Positions 33,386-41,648 of a stretch of DNA of 46,873 nt are shown piece by piece. A program made the translations under genes and the position numbers. The notes under the pieces are model-generated. The model saw nothing but the letters and a program-made list of their open reading frames with translations, was not told the DNA's origin and did no database searches. Each line of letters starts with the position of its first letter. Positions within the stretch are counted from its first letter, which is position 1. The stretch spans positions 1 to 46,873 of the forward strand of contig JAHBVI010000048.1 of NCBI GenBank assembly GCA_019637635.1, given 5' to 3'. This DNA is from Anaerolineae bacterium (GTDB lineage Bacteria > Chloroflexota > Anaerolineae > Promineifilales > Promineifilaceae).

Positions 33386-33400
33386 TGCCCGGAAGGAGCT

Positions 33401-33640
33401 ATGATCAGCTTAATCGTACACATCAATAATGAAGACGCCGTCGTTTGTGAAATGGAAGAAATGCCGGATCCAACCTGCACCTACATCACCCTGCTCAATC
33501 CACGCCTGCGTGATGGCAGCGACCTGCACTACCTGGACGAAAACGTCACCAGCATGATGCTGCCCTGGCATCGCATCAACTTTGTGCAGATTATGCCCTC
33601 CGCCGAAACAGAAGATGTCATCGGCTTCGTGCGTGATTGA
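33401..33640 (+). CDS. Small conserved-looking protein of the signalling cluster
   Basis: 79 residues, acidic, no family recognised. Reads MISLIVHINNEDAVVCEMEE, then DPTCTYITLLNPRLRDG and ends ETEDVIGFVRD. AAGGAG lies 5 nt before ATG, which supports a real gene. It lies between hairpin copies 2 and 3, in line with the FHA and response regulator genes. A small partner or adaptor is an inference from position only. Confidence 0.75.
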   Translation: MISLIVHINNEDAVVCEMEEMPDPTCTYITLLNPRLRDGSDLHYLDENVTSMMLPWHRINFVQIMPSAETEDVIGFVRD

Positions 33641-33651
33641 TCATACAGTCC

Positions 33652-33684
33652 AGACCTGACAGGTTTTTGAAACCTGTCAGGTCT
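33652..33684. repeat. Hairpin family CCTGACAGG (copy 3)
   Basis: Perfect 15-bp arms, 3-nt loop, ending 13 nt before the response regulator ATG. Confidence 0.9.
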
Positions 33685-33697
33685 CCAAAGAGAGACG

Positions 33698-34435
33698 ATG
33701 GTGGAAAAAATCCCCACGACGCTGGAGCCGGCCGCGCCACGCCTCATTTTGGTGGTGGATGATGAAGCCCGGATGCGCCGTTTTATTCGCATGAATCTGG
33801 AACTGGAAGGGTACCAGATCATTGAAGCCGATAACGGTATTACCGCCCTGGAACAAATCCGGGTGTTCACGCCAGACCTGACCATTATGGATGTGATGAT
33901 GCCGCAAATGGATGGGTTTGAAACGCTGCGGCTTCTCCGCGAAATTTCTACCGTGCCCGTTATCCTGCTAACCGTCAAAAGTGACGAGGAAGATAAAATT
34001 CAAGGGCTGGGGTTGGGCGCCGATGATTACATTACCAAGCCCTTTAGTCCCCGCGAACTGGTTAGCCGGGTAGAAGCGGTGCTGCGCCGTGCTGAATGGC
34101 CAGCGCCGCCGCCGCGCACCGTCCTGCGCATTGATGATCGCCTGTCGGTAGACTTCAACCGCCATCAAGTGATTGTAGATGGGCAGCGCGTTGAACTACG
34201 GCCTACTGAATATCGGCTGCTCTACACCCTGATCCAGAACGCCGGTTGGGTGGTGCCCCATGACACGCTGCTGGCGAAGGTGTGGGGGTATGAGTATCGG
34301 GACGAAACGCATTATCTGAGACTTTACATAAATTATTTACGGAAGAAGATTGAAGAAGACCCGGCCAACCCACACTACATCCTCACCGAAAGAGGGGTAG
34401 GCTACCGGTTTATAGATTTCAAGAAAAATCAATAG
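33698..34435 (+). CDS. OmpR/PhoB-family response regulator
   Basis: 245 residues. Receiver domain with acidic pocket LVVDDEARMRR, phosphoacceptor Asp in PDLTIMDVMMPQMDG, Thr/Lys in LLTVKSDEED and DDYITKPFSPRELV; winged-helix output (VELRPTEYRLLYTLIQNAG, RGVGYRF). It binds DNA when phosphorylated. No histidine kinase gene lies nearby, so it is an orphan or is served by the Ser/Thr kinase of the cluster. Confidence 0.95.
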   Translation: MVEKIPTTLEPAAPRLILVVDDEARMRRFIRMNLELEGYQIIEADNGITALEQIRVFTPDLTIMDVMMPQMDGFETLRLLREISTVPVILLTVKSDEEDKIQGLGLGADDYITKPFSPRELVSRVEAVLRRAEWPAPPPRTVLRIDDRLSVDFNRHQVIVDGQRVELRPTEYRLLYTLIQNAGWVVPHDTLLAKVWGYEYRDETHYLRLYINYLRKKIEEDPANPHYILTERGVGYRFIDFKKNQ

Positions 34436-34436
34436 G

Positions 34437-34489
34437 CGCAGGCGGCTGGTAAGATCACTTACCAACCGTCCAGCCGCGCTTTTTTTTTG
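34437..34489 (+). terminator. Terminator of the signalling cluster
   Basis: GCGGCTGG pairs with CCAGCCGC and TGGTAAG with CTTACCA (small bulge), followed by nine T's. Confidence 0.85.
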
Positions 34490-34501
34490 GCAAAATTCAT
34501 C

Positions 34502-34507
34502 TATCAT
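34502..34507 (+). promoter_or_regulatory. Possible -10 for rel, leaderless
   Basis: TATCAT ends 8 nt before the ATG, directly behind the preceding terminator; no Shine-Dalgarno is present. No good -35 was found, so this is tentative. Confidence 0.35.
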
Positions 34508-34515
34508 TGGCAGCT

Positions 34516-36738
34516 ATGAACGAAACATTGGCTGCCGACGGCCGTGAATTTTTCGAGCGAATAGATAGTTACCTCAGCAACGAGGACAGAGCTTACGTGC
34601 AAAAAGCCTTTGCACTGGCTCGCCAGGAACATGGCGACCAACGCCGCAAATCTGGCGAGCTTTTTTTTACCCACCCCCTCTCCGTTGCCTATTACCTGGC
34701 TGAATACCAGCTAGACGCCCCCGCCTTAGCTGCCGCATTACTGCACGATGTGGCTGAAGACACTCGTGTCACCATCAAAGAAATAGAAAAAACCTTCGGT
34801 CAGGAGGTGGCCCTGTTGGTAGCCGGCGTCACCAAGCTGAAAGATGTCACCAAGGGGGTGGCCAAAGGCAAAACACTCAGCGACAAAGAAGTGGAAGACG
34901 CCACCTTACAAAAAATGCTGAGCATTATGACCGTAGACGTGCGCACCGTTATCATCAAACTTTTTGACCGTTTACATAATATGCGTACTATCCAGGCCAC
35001 CCAACCCCACCGGCAAATCTATAAAGCCAGAGAAACATTGTCCATCTATGCCCCACTGGCAAACCGTTTGGGCATCTGGAACCTGAAAAATGAATTAGAA
35101 TCACTATCGCTGCAAGTGCTGGACAACAAAGCGTACCAGATCATCCGTGAGCAGCGCGAGCGCCTGACGCAGGCTCAACAAGCTGATTACCAGATGATTA
35201 AGGCTGAGATTTTTGACGCGCTGCTGCAAGCGGATATAGATGTGCGCGATGTCATTTATGCGCCGGAAAATATCTACACCATTTATCAGGACATTTGCCG
35301 CAGCGGCGTCTCTTATTTTGATCTGGACAAGACGATGCGGCTGGTTGTGTTGGTGGATGAATTCCCTTCCTGCTACCTGGCGCTGGGCCATTTGCACCAG
35401 ATATGGCGACCCATTCCGGGCAAATTCGATGATTATATTGCCGTGCCCCGCGAAAATTTGTACCGGTCGCTGCACACGTCGGTCATCCATACCAATGGGC
35501 AGCATTTGAAGCTGCGTTTTCGCACTGTTTCCATGGACAAGGTAGACGAGATCGGCATTTTGTCGCGCTGGCTTTACAAAGGAACACCCTATTGGACGAA
35601 AGGGGTCGCCGACCGCATGGAGGCATTCTTCGAGAATATCAGCGGCACTATCAACATGGAACAACCGCCAACGGCCGTTGTCAAAGGCGTGGTCAAAGAT
35701 GTATTTGTCAAACAAATCCGCGTTTACACACCGCGTGGGGACGTAAAAGAGCTGCCCCAGGGGGCCACACCCATTGATTTTGCCTATGCCATTCACACCG
35801 GGCTGGGTGAACAATGTTATGCCGCCCTGGTAAATGACGAAATGCACCCGTTGAACAAGCCCTTACGCGATGGCGACCAGGTGCGCATTGTCAAAAAGAT
35901 ACGGGCGCAACCACAGCGGGCCTGGCTAGACGAAGATTTGGGCTATATTTTTACAGATTACGCTCGCCACCATGCCCGCCGTTGGTTCCGGCGCTTATCC
36001 TCTGAGCAGGCGGTGGCAGAAGGGCAGCAAATTCTGGAGACCGAACTGCGTATGCTTGGTTTTCCTGAATATGACCATACGCGCATTGCTGAAATGTTTG
36101 GCTACAGCCACACCCAGACGCTTTATCATGATTTAGGACGCGCCGATTTGCTGCCCACGACGGTGGCACTGAGCATTTTGGATGAAAAGTGGACTTTGGG
36201 GACGGCTCGTGCTTTGGACAATGAAGTATGGGGGAATGATCGGGAGCGTTATGTGGTGATGAATGCCGACGGCCGTAACCTGCGCCTGTGTAGCACCTGC
36301 CAACCTCGTCCGCCCGGCGTGATCATTGGTTTTGTGCGTAAAGATGGCGGCGTCACCGTGCATAACCGCAACTGTCCCACCCTTCAGCCAGAGCGCATGT
36401 GGGGCCGCGTACTCAAGCTCGGCTGGGGCCAGACGCCCCGCCAGGCACACCAGGTAGACATTCACGTCAAAGTATATGACCGCCCCGGACTGTTATTTGA
36501 AATCACCCACCTCATCCAAGACGAACACATGAACATCTCCTACATCCACACGCCGCCCCCCTCCCAGTTAAACGAAGTCTATATTGACCTGACCATTGAT
36601 ATTGTTACCCCCCGCCAACTGGTGCGCATTTTGCACCAGATGAAAGCCTTGCCCAACGTGTTTGCCGTCCAGTCCATGCTCAAAAAAGGGCGAGAGGAAG
36701 AACTGCTGCCCGCCACCTCGTTGTACCGGCCCGAATAA
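34516..36738 (+). CDS. rel: RelA/SpoT-family (p)ppGpp synthetase/hydrolase
   Basis: 740 residues. Hydrolase: FFTHPLSVAYYLAEY and ALLHDVAEDT carry the HD metal site (also LFDRLHNMRT). Synthetase: SYFDLDKTMRLVVLVDEFPS, IWRPIPGKFDDYIAVPRENL and YRSLHTSVI. TGS domain: VYTPRGDVKELPQGATPIDFA. ACT domain at the C-terminus (YDRPGLLFEITHLIQDEHMN). All parts of a long bifunctional Rel are present. The synthetase charge motif reads KFDD, between RxKD of bifunctional Rel and ExDD of RelA. The start is ATG, three codons after an in-frame TTG. Confidence 0.95.
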   Translation: MNETLAADGREFFERIDSYLSNEDRAYVQKAFALARQEHGDQRRKSGELFFTHPLSVAYYLAEYQLDAPALAAALLHDVAEDTRVTIKEIEKTFGQEVALLVAGVTKLKDVTKGVAKGKTLSDKEVEDATLQKMLSIMTVDVRTVIIKLFDRLHNMRTIQATQPHRQIYKARETLSIYAPLANRLGIWNLKNELESLSLQVLDNKAYQIIREQRERLTQAQQADYQMIKAEIFDALLQADIDVRDVIYAPENIYTIYQDICRSGVSYFDLDKTMRLVVLVDEFPSCYLALGHLHQIWRPIPGKFDDYIAVPRENLYRSLHTSVIHTNGQHLKLRFRTVSMDKVDEIGILSRWLYKGTPYWTKGVADRMEAFFENISGTINMEQPPTAVVKGVVKDVFVKQIRVYTPRGDVKELPQGATPIDFAYAIHTGLGEQCYAALVNDEMHPLNKPLRDGDQVRIVKKIRAQPQRAWLDEDLGYIFTDYARHHARRWFRRLSSEQAVAEGQQILETELRMLGFPEYDHTRIAEMFGYSHTQTLYHDLGRADLLPTTVALSILDEKWTLGTARALDNEVWGNDRERYVVMNADGRNLRLCSTCQPRPPGVIIGFVRKDGGVTVHNRNCPTLQPERMWGRVLKLGWGQTPRQAHQVDIHVKVYDRPGLLFEITHLIQDEHMNISYIHTPPPSQLNEVYIDLTIDIVTPRQLVRILHQMKALPNVFAVQSMLKKGREEELLPATSLYRPE

Positions 36739-36743
36739 ATAAA

Positions 36744-36778
36744 AAGGCCGCTGATTTTTCATCAGCGGCCTTCATTTT
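36744..36778 (+). terminator. Bidirectional terminator between rel and tRNA-Glu
   Basis: GGCCGCTGAT / ATCAGCGGCC stem with A's before and TTCATTTTG after, so it can end rel and also the tRNA transcript from the other side. Confidence 0.85.
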
Positions 36779-36792
36779 GTGGCTGCTTTTTG

Positions 36793-36865
36793 TGCCCTCA
36801 CGGAGATTCGAACTCCGGTTTTAAGCTTGAAAGGCTTACGTCCTGGTCCCCTAGACGATGAGGGC
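36793..36865 (-). tRNA. tRNA-Glu (anticodon UUC)
   Basis: On the minus strand: acceptor GCCCTCA / TGAGGGC, D arm with TCGTCTAGGGGACCAGGAC, anticodon stem TAAGC/GCTTA with loop CTTTCAA, and T arm CGGAG-TTCGAAT-CTCCG. The anticodon is TTC, pairing with GAA/GAG codons. Discriminator A; the following bases are CA, so CCA is not encoded and must be added. This fits the nucleotidyltransferase gene in the window. Confidence 0.95.
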
Positions 36866-36875
36866 AACGGGCGGA

Positions 36876-36904
36876 ATTCTATCATCCCGGTGGGGTGGGG
36901 TCAA
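36876..36904 (-). promoter_or_regulatory. tRNA-Glu promoter
   Basis: TTGACC, 17 nt, TAGAAT, ending 10 nt before the mature 5' end of the tRNA. Confidence 0.75.
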
Positions 36905-36931
36905 ATTTTGGCGATCAAGACATTCACCCGC

Positions 36932-37561
36932 TCAGCGGCGGACGAGTTTGAAGGCGATGTGGCGACCCATGCCCTGGGGCATGGCCAGGGTAATCCACAC
37001 CAGGGCCATGGGTTCCAGCAGGCGGGCTTTGGCCAGGCCGCCCACGTCGGCCACATCGAAGCCGAGGTCTTGGGCCAGTTGGGTCACGGCCGTTTTCGCC
37101 GCCGCCTCATCCCCACAAATAAACATGGTAATCGGTTCGCCGTGATAAACAGGATTTGCCATGTTCTCGGCGCCGGTGGTGTTAAACGCTTTGACCACGC
37201 GCGCGCCAGAGGCCAACGCCGCCACCTGTTCCGCGCCGGATGTGGTATGCCCCACCGCCAGTTGCAAACCGGGGGCAATGGGATTGGTCGCGTCTACCAG
37301 GATTTTGCCGGACAGGTCGCCGAGGGTGGGAATGGTGGAGAGTACGGCCGTGCCCGGCACCGCCAGCACCACAACTTCTGCTTCCGCCGCGGCAGCCTCT
37401 GGCAGCGCCGCCCGCGCATTGCCCCCGGCCATATCCAGTATTTGCCGTACCTTCTCTTCGTGGGGATGGCGCGAACCAAAAATCACGGTATGTCCTTTTT
37501 GCGCCCAGCCGGCGCCCAACGCCTGCCCCACATTTCCGGTGCCAATGATGGCGATTTTCAT
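36932..37561 (-). CDS. NADPH-dependent F420 reductase-like oxidoreductase
   Basis: 209 residues. MKIAIIGTGNVGQALGAGWA is a Rossmann start, TVIFGSRHPHEEK sets the cofactor phosphate site (SRHP), and EVVVLAVPGTAV, DATNPI and RVVKAFNTTGAENM are typical of the Fno/NADP-oxidoreductase family. GGAGG lies 8 nt before this ATG, against an ATG five codons upstream without one. Whether F420 is used is unknown; no F420 biosynthesis gene is present here. Confidence 0.88.
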   Translation of the reverse strand: MKIAIIGTGNVGQALGAGWAQKGHTVIFGSRHPHEEKVRQILDMAGGNARAALPEAAAAEAEVVVLAVPGTAVLSTIPTLGDLSGKILVDATNPIAPGLQLAVGHTTSGAEQVAALASGARVVKAFNTTGAENMANPVYHGEPITMFICGDEAAAKTAVTQLAQDLGFDVADVGGLAKARLLEPMALVWITLAMPQGMGRHIAFKLVRR

Positions 37562-37588
37562 TCCGTTTACCTCCATGAATTAAAAACA

Positions 37589-37648
37589 GGAGATTGGAGA
37601 TTAGAGATTGAACAATCTCCAATCTCCAATCTCTAATCTCCAATCTCT
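37589..37648. repeat. Tandem heptamer hairpin (GGAGATT)
   Basis: GGAGATT twice, AGAGATT, loop, then AATCTCC, AATCTCC, AATCTCT, AATCTCC, AATCTCT. The right arm encodes the last residues EIGD and stop of the next gene. Confidence 0.88.
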
Positions 37649-39111
37649 TTTTCCAACTGTAACAGCGTGTCAAATTCGGCAGCAGCAGCAGACATCTGCC
37701 CCACCGGCGCAGTCAGACTGAACTCAGCCCATTGATCGCCGTAGGGGAAATAATCTACAAACCAGCAAAGCGACTGCACCTGCGGCTGTTGGTTGATTTC
37801 GGCCAGCGCGTTTGTCAACCAGCCCTCTGGGTATGTTTGGGCAGGGAGCGCGGTGCTGTCGGCGCCATAGGTGTTGCTGGCGATGATGTAGACAGGCAGC
37901 CCGTGAGTGGTAGCCGTGCTGTTGATAATGCCCAGCCAATCCTGATACACCCGAAAACCAAGCTGCGCCCCGTGCCAGGTGGTGCTAATGAGGTCGGTTT
38001 GGGGTTCCTGCGCCGGCGGTTGCTCCTCCATTTTAGCGGATTCGGGATTGCCGGGAGCGTCAATGGCGAAGCCATCGGGAGCAGCGAGGGGGATGCCGGC
38101 AGCGGCGCGCGCCTGAGCGTTTTCGTCTAACAAGGTGACGAGGGTGTGCATGTAGTTGAGCCAGGGAGCATCTGTGGTATACGGCCGTACCCCCGCCACC
38201 GCATCCACCACCCAGGGCTGTACCGCGCCCACCAACACCCGCGCCCCCGAATTCTCGGCACGGACGATGGCGAGTACGTTGTTTTGGTCGGTCACGGCCG
38301 TGCCATAGCCACTCAATATCCGGGCATACCAGGCCGGCGTGATCAGGTTATCCGGGGCTTGTTGATTGTGTTCCTGGCTGTTGAAACCGTCGCCAATGAC
38401 AAAGGCATACACGCCACGAAAACGGTCATCACGCGCCAGATAACGCACATACGCCAGATAATCGGCCAGCGCCGCCGTATTATCCGGCGGCGGCAAGGTC
38501 TGATTCTGGTCATACTCCACGCGCAGCAGCACCCGGTGCCCCTGGCGGGCAGCGGCGGCAACCCGCCGCGCCACATCTTCAACGCCCCAATAGAGGCTGT
38601 CGGCCTGTTGGGCATAGGTGAGTTCCACCGTCCAGGCGGCACGGCCGTGCCAGTCGCGCCCGGCATAGGGAAAAACGGCGCATAATTTGGTGGGTATTTG
38701 TTCGGCCAGGTAACGGTCCGTATTGACGGCATTGCTCACCGTCTTGCGCGCCCATTCCCGGCAGCCCCGGTCACAATCATGGTACAACACAAGGTCATAC
38801 ACGGCCGTGTCCGGCACAATAAAGCGCCACTGCCATTCCCACCCCAACGGCGTTTGCTGCGCCTGGGTAAAGGTGGCTTCCGTTTCATCAGCCACCATGA
38901 GCTTCACATGCACCCAGGGCGTTGTGTCCCGCACAATCAGGGTGGCCCGTTCACCGGGGCGGGGCGATTCCGGCTGTAAATGCAGATGCGGCCACTCTGG
39001 CGTTGGCTGATCCAGCATAATGAACAACTGGCCGGAAAAAGGCAGCGCCCAGACCCCCACTGCCAACAACAGCGGAAACACAATAAACAGGATGATATGT
39101 CTGGCTTTCAA
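37633..39111 (-). CDS. Membrane-anchored glycoside-hydrolase-like protein, function unknown
   Basis: About 492 residues. One N-terminal membrane segment (RHIILFIVFPLLLAVGVWALP) is followed by a beta-sandwich-like part (ERATLIVRDTTPWVHVKLMV) and a barrel-like part (VLLRVEYDQNQTLPPPDNTA, FRGVYAFVIGDGFNS, LPVYIIASNTYGAD, VQSLCWFVDYFPYGDQWAEF) that recalls TIM-barrel glycosidases. No catalytic motif was recognised. A longer frame to 39231 would run through the spoVS end and its terminator, so I propose the TTG at 39111; the ribosome site is weak. Confidence 0.7.
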   Translation of the reverse strand: MKARHIILFIVFPLLLAVGVWALPFSGQLFIMLDQPTPEWPHLHLQPESPRPGERATLIVRDTTPWVHVKLMVADETEATFTQAQQTPLGWEWQWRFIVPDTAVYDLVLYHDCDRGCREWARKTVSNAVNTDRYLAEQIPTKLCAVFPYAGRDWHGRAAWTVELTYAQQADSLYWGVEDVARRVAAAARQGHRVLLRVEYDQNQTLPPPDNTAALADYLAYVRYLARDDRFRGVYAFVIGDGFNSQEHNQQAPDNLITPAWYARILSGYGTAVTDQNNVLAIVRAENSGARVLVGAVQPWVVDAVAGVRPYTTDAPWLNYMHTLVTLLDENAQARAAAGIPLAAPDGFAIDAPGNPESAKMEEQPPAQEPQTDLISTTWHGAQLGFRVYQDWLGIINSTATTHGLPVYIIASNTYGADSTALPAQTYPEGWLTNALAEINQQPQVQSLCWFVDYFPYGDQWAEFSLTAPVGQMSAAAAEFDTLLQLEKEIGD

Positions 39112-39117
39112 CAGATA

Positions 39118-39149
39118 CAAAAAAGGGACTCGTGATGATACGAGTCCCC
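39118..39149 (-). terminator. spoVS terminator
   Basis: GGGACTCGT / ACGAGTCCC stem, 6-nt loop, then TTTTTT on the minus strand, 25 nt after the spoVS stop. Confidence 0.93.
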
Positions 39150-39175
39150 AATTCAAGTCGTTGTTTGGTTTTGAA

Positions 39176-39442
39176 CTAATGACTGCGTGGTTCCACCACA
39201 ATACGAATAGCCGTTCGCTCCTGCCCATCAATGCTCACATCTACAAAAGATGGGTCACACATAACCTCAACTCCTTCTTCGGCCAGATAACCTTTGGCGA
39301 TGACAATGGCCTTGAGAGCCTGGTTGACAGCGCCGGCGCCAATTGCCTGAACTTCAGCTTTTTGGGATTCGCGGATGACGCCCGCAACGGCCCCAGCTAC
39401 AGCGGCGGTTCGAGAACGTGCAGATACTTTGATAACACTCAT
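39176..39442 (-). CDS. spoVS: Stage V sporulation protein S homologue
   Basis: 88 residues, the normal family length. MSVIKVSARSRTAAVAGAVA, VQAIGAGAVNQALKAIVIAK and the ending VSIDGQERTAIRIVVEP are near-identical in style to SpoVS, a small nucleic-acid-binding (Alba-like) protein also found in non-sporulating Chloroflexota and Thermus. GGAGG lies 6 nt before this ATG; the longer frame upstream lies in the 5' leader. It has its own promoter and terminator. Confidence 0.95.
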   Translation of the reverse strand: MSVIKVSARSRTAAVAGAVAGVIRESQKAEVQAIGAGAVNQALKAIVIAKGYLAEEGVEVMCDPSFVDVSIDGQERTAIRIVVEPRSH

Positions 39443-39510
39443 GAAGGGCCTCCAAGAACTATAGGGTACAAGAACACCGAATTCCTGAATGAATGTACTC
39501 AGGATAATGA

Positions 39511-39540
39511 ATTCTAAGCAATTTCCAGATAGATTGTCAA
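39511..39540 (-). promoter_or_regulatory. spoVS promoter
   Basis: TTGACA, 18 nt, TAGAAT: the best promoter in the window. The ~60-nt leader contains a CCTGA...TCAGG inverted repeat flanked by GAATTC copies that could be an operator or leader hairpin. Confidence 0.75.
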
Positions 39541-39545
39541 GCAAT

Positions 39546-39599
39546 GAAAACGGCCGTACCCCCAGCGTGTCAGGAGAATGTTGCCAGGGGTACGGCCGT
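39546..39599. repeat. Hairpin with ACGGCCGT octamers as stem ends
   Basis: AAACGGCCGTACCCC pairs with GGGGTACGGCCGTT around ~25 nt. On the minus strand it is followed by TTTTC, so it may terminate msrQ transcripts just before the spoVS promoter. Confidence 0.75.
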
Positions 39600-39653
39600 T
39601 AACTGCACTCTATACGCCTTGCCCGTCTGAATGTTCCAACGCACTGTAGGCCG

Positions 39654-39723
39654 TGACCCGTAATCCGTGACCCGTGACCCGTAATCCGAAGTCCGATTAC
39701 AAATTACGGATTACGGATTACCG
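39654..39723. repeat. Tandem heptamer hairpin (TGACCCG / TAATCCG)
   Basis: Ten 7-nt units: TGACCCG, TAATCCG, TGACCCG twice, TAATCCG, AAGTCCG, ATTACAA, ATTACGG twice, ATTACCG. The msrQ stop is in the right arm. Confidence 0.88.
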
Positions 39724-40377
39724 ACTCCGGTACCAGCGCTGAAACCGCAGCGCCTTTTGCTTCACCGGCTGCCAGCGGATGAGCATCAAGATGGTGACGA
39801 TAGCCGAATAAAAAAATGGCATGTAATACACATTTTTCACCAGCCACCAAAAATGAATCAACGCCAGCAAAATAATGATATAGACCAGCTTGTGCAGCGT
39901 CTTCCACTTTTTGCCCAGCTTGCGTTGTGACCATTTGTTAGAGGTAATCGCCAGCGGCAGCAGCACCACAAAAGCGGCAAAACCAACCAGCACAAAGTTC
40001 TGCTCCAGGATGCCGTCCAAAATATAGGCCATATTCAGGCCATAATCCAGCCAGATAAAAGTGAGAAGATGCAGCGCCACATACAGGAAAGCGTACAAGC
40101 CAAAAATGCGGCGGAGTGGGTGCAGTTGTTTCCAGCCAAACAGGATGGTGAGCGGGGTAATAGCCAGCGAGAGGATAAGCAGCACCAGTGCCGGTTCACC
40201 CGTGCGCAGCAAAATTTCCCGCACCGGGTCAGCCCCCAGGTTTTGGCGGTAATAATCCAGCAGCAGCAGGGCCAGCGCATAGAGAGACAAAACATGGGCG
40301 CTCACCCGCAAAATCTGGGCAGTCGTTTTGCGGTCAAGTTTGCGGATGTTGGACAATTTTTGGGTGATGGGTGTCAT
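39718..40377 (-). CDS. msrQ: MsrQ, heme-binding membrane subunit of MsrPQ
   Basis: 219 residues with about six membrane helices. LGWKQLHPLRRIFGLYAFLY-type wording (FGWKQLHPLRRIFG), LHLLTFIWLDYGL and WKTLHKLVYIIILLALIHFWW carry the conserved histidines that bind heme b. It passes quinone electrons across the membrane to MsrP. It follows msrP on the same strand across a tandem hairpin. Confidence 0.93.
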   Translation of the reverse strand: MTPITQKLSNIRKLDRKTTAQILRVSAHVLSLYALALLLLDYYRQNLGADPVREILLRTGEPALVLLILSLAITPLTILFGWKQLHPLRRIFGLYAFLYVALHLLTFIWLDYGLNMAYILDGILEQNFVLVGFAAFVVLLPLAITSNKWSQRKLGKKWKTLHKLVYIIILLALIHFWWLVKNVYYMPFFYSAIVTILMLIRWQPVKQKALRFQRWYRSR

Positions 40378-40396
40378 GGGCGAGGATTGGTAATGG

Positions 40397-40453
40397 TATG
40401 GGGATATGGAGATATGGGGGTATTGGTGAATACCCCCATATCTCCATATCCCC
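40397..40453. repeat. Tandem octamer hairpin (TATGGGGA)
   Basis: TATGGGGA, TATGGAGA, TATGGGGG, a loop, CCCCCATA, TCTCCATA, TCCCC. The arms pair perfectly over about 25 bp, in the msrP-msrQ gap. Confidence 0.9.
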
Positions 40454-40461
40454 TTATAAAA

Positions 40462-41451
40462 TCAGGAGCCTCGCGGCTTCAAATTGGTATCATATTTGGG
40501 ATCAGGATAAAGGTGGGCTACCTGTTCGGCATAGCCGTTGAACAATAGGGTGGGGCGACGACCCAATTCACCAATCCGCCGTTCGGTAGCCTGAGACCAG
40601 CGCGGATGGTTGACTTCCGGGTTGACATTGGCATAAAAGCCATATTCAGTGGGCGCGGATTCCATCCATAACGAGGTGGGCATGTAATCCACCAGTTCAA
40701 TCTTCACGATGGCTTTGATGCTTTTGAAGCCATATTTCCAGGGTACGACCAGCCGGATGGGCGCGCCATTCTGGGGCAGCAATGTTTCGCCATAAAGACC
40801 GGTGGACAGGATGGTCAGGTCTTGCATGGCTTCCTCAACCGTCAGACCTTCCACGTAGGGCCAGGGGAACATACGGCCGCGCTGGCCGGGCATATTGTCG
40901 GGGTCATAGATGGTTTCAAAACGCACATATTTGGCGTCAGATGTGGGTTCCACTTCATTTAACAGTTTGGCAAGGGGAAAACCCACCCAGGGGATGACCA
41001 TAGACCAGGCTTCCACACAGCGCAGGCGGTAGATGCGCTCCTCCTGGTCAAATTTGAGCAGGTCTTCCATGGCATAGGTCTTGGGATTTCTGACCATGCC
41101 GCCAACTTCTACCTGCCAGGGGGAAGTGGGAAAATTTTTAGCCAGGCGCGCCGGGCCATCTTTGGTGGTGTTGAATTCGTAATAATTGTTGTAGTTGGTG
41201 ATTTCATCGTAGGTGTTGAGGGGGTCGCCTAATTCGTCGGTGGTGGCAGACACGGCCGTGCCCCCATTCCCGCTATTGACGGCCGTTGTGTCTGCATCCT
41301 CTGGGGCGCTGCCGGCGCCACAGGCGGCCAGCAGCCCCGCAGTGGTAGCCATGGCCGCCCCGGCCATAAACTGCCGCCGTGACAGGTACAGGTGTTTGGG
41401 CGTAATTTCTGATGATGGAATCTCAATGCCGGTTCTTTTCTTAATTAACAT
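40462..41451 (-). CDS. msrP: MsrP, molybdopterin-dependent methionine sulfoxide reductase
   Basis: 329 residues. Tat motif SRRQFMAG near residue 27 with a possible lipobox LAAC after it, so it is exported folded. Moco Cys in IYRLRCVEAWSMVIPW; VPWKYGFKSIKAIVKIEL and LWMESAPTEYGFYANVNP match the YedY/MsrP family. It repairs oxidised methionine in envelope proteins. GAGG lies 9-10 nt before ATG. It requires molybdopterin from the moa genes. Confidence 0.95.
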   Translation of the reverse strand: MLIKKRTGIEIPSSEITPKHLYLSRRQFMAGAAMATTAGLLAACGAGSAPEDADTTAVNSGNGGTAVSATTDELGDPLNTYDEITNYNNYYEFNTTKDGPARLAKNFPTSPWQVEVGGMVRNPKTYAMEDLLKFDQEERIYRLRCVEAWSMVIPWVGFPLAKLLNEVEPTSDAKYVRFETIYDPDNMPGQRGRMFPWPYVEGLTVEEAMQDLTILSTGLYGETLLPQNGAPIRLVVPWKYGFKSIKAIVKIELVDYMPTSLWMESAPTEYGFYANVNPEVNHPRWSQATERRIGELGRRPTLLFNGYAEQVAHLYPDPKYDTNLKPRGS

Positions 41452-41648
41452 GTCGCCAACCTCACACTTTTACAGGGCATATAACGATATTGGGATTATT
41501 CTTGCAGACAAGTTGTTGCTTCCACATAAGTTATAACAAGTATGGCCTGGTCTGATGACATTTTGTTAAACAAATTCTTATGAGAGGATTACAAGCGGTG
41601 TTGCGCGTTAGCCGGTTGTTGCTTTAATTGAAGGCAGGAGGAATAGAC

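Noticed and set aside
36932..37561. Evidence for F420 metabolism
   Set aside because: A single Fno-like reductase is not enough; many relatives use only NADP(H) and no F420 genes are present.
39112..39231. Longer start of the GH-like protein
   Set aside because: It would cross the spoVS stop codon region and its strong terminator.
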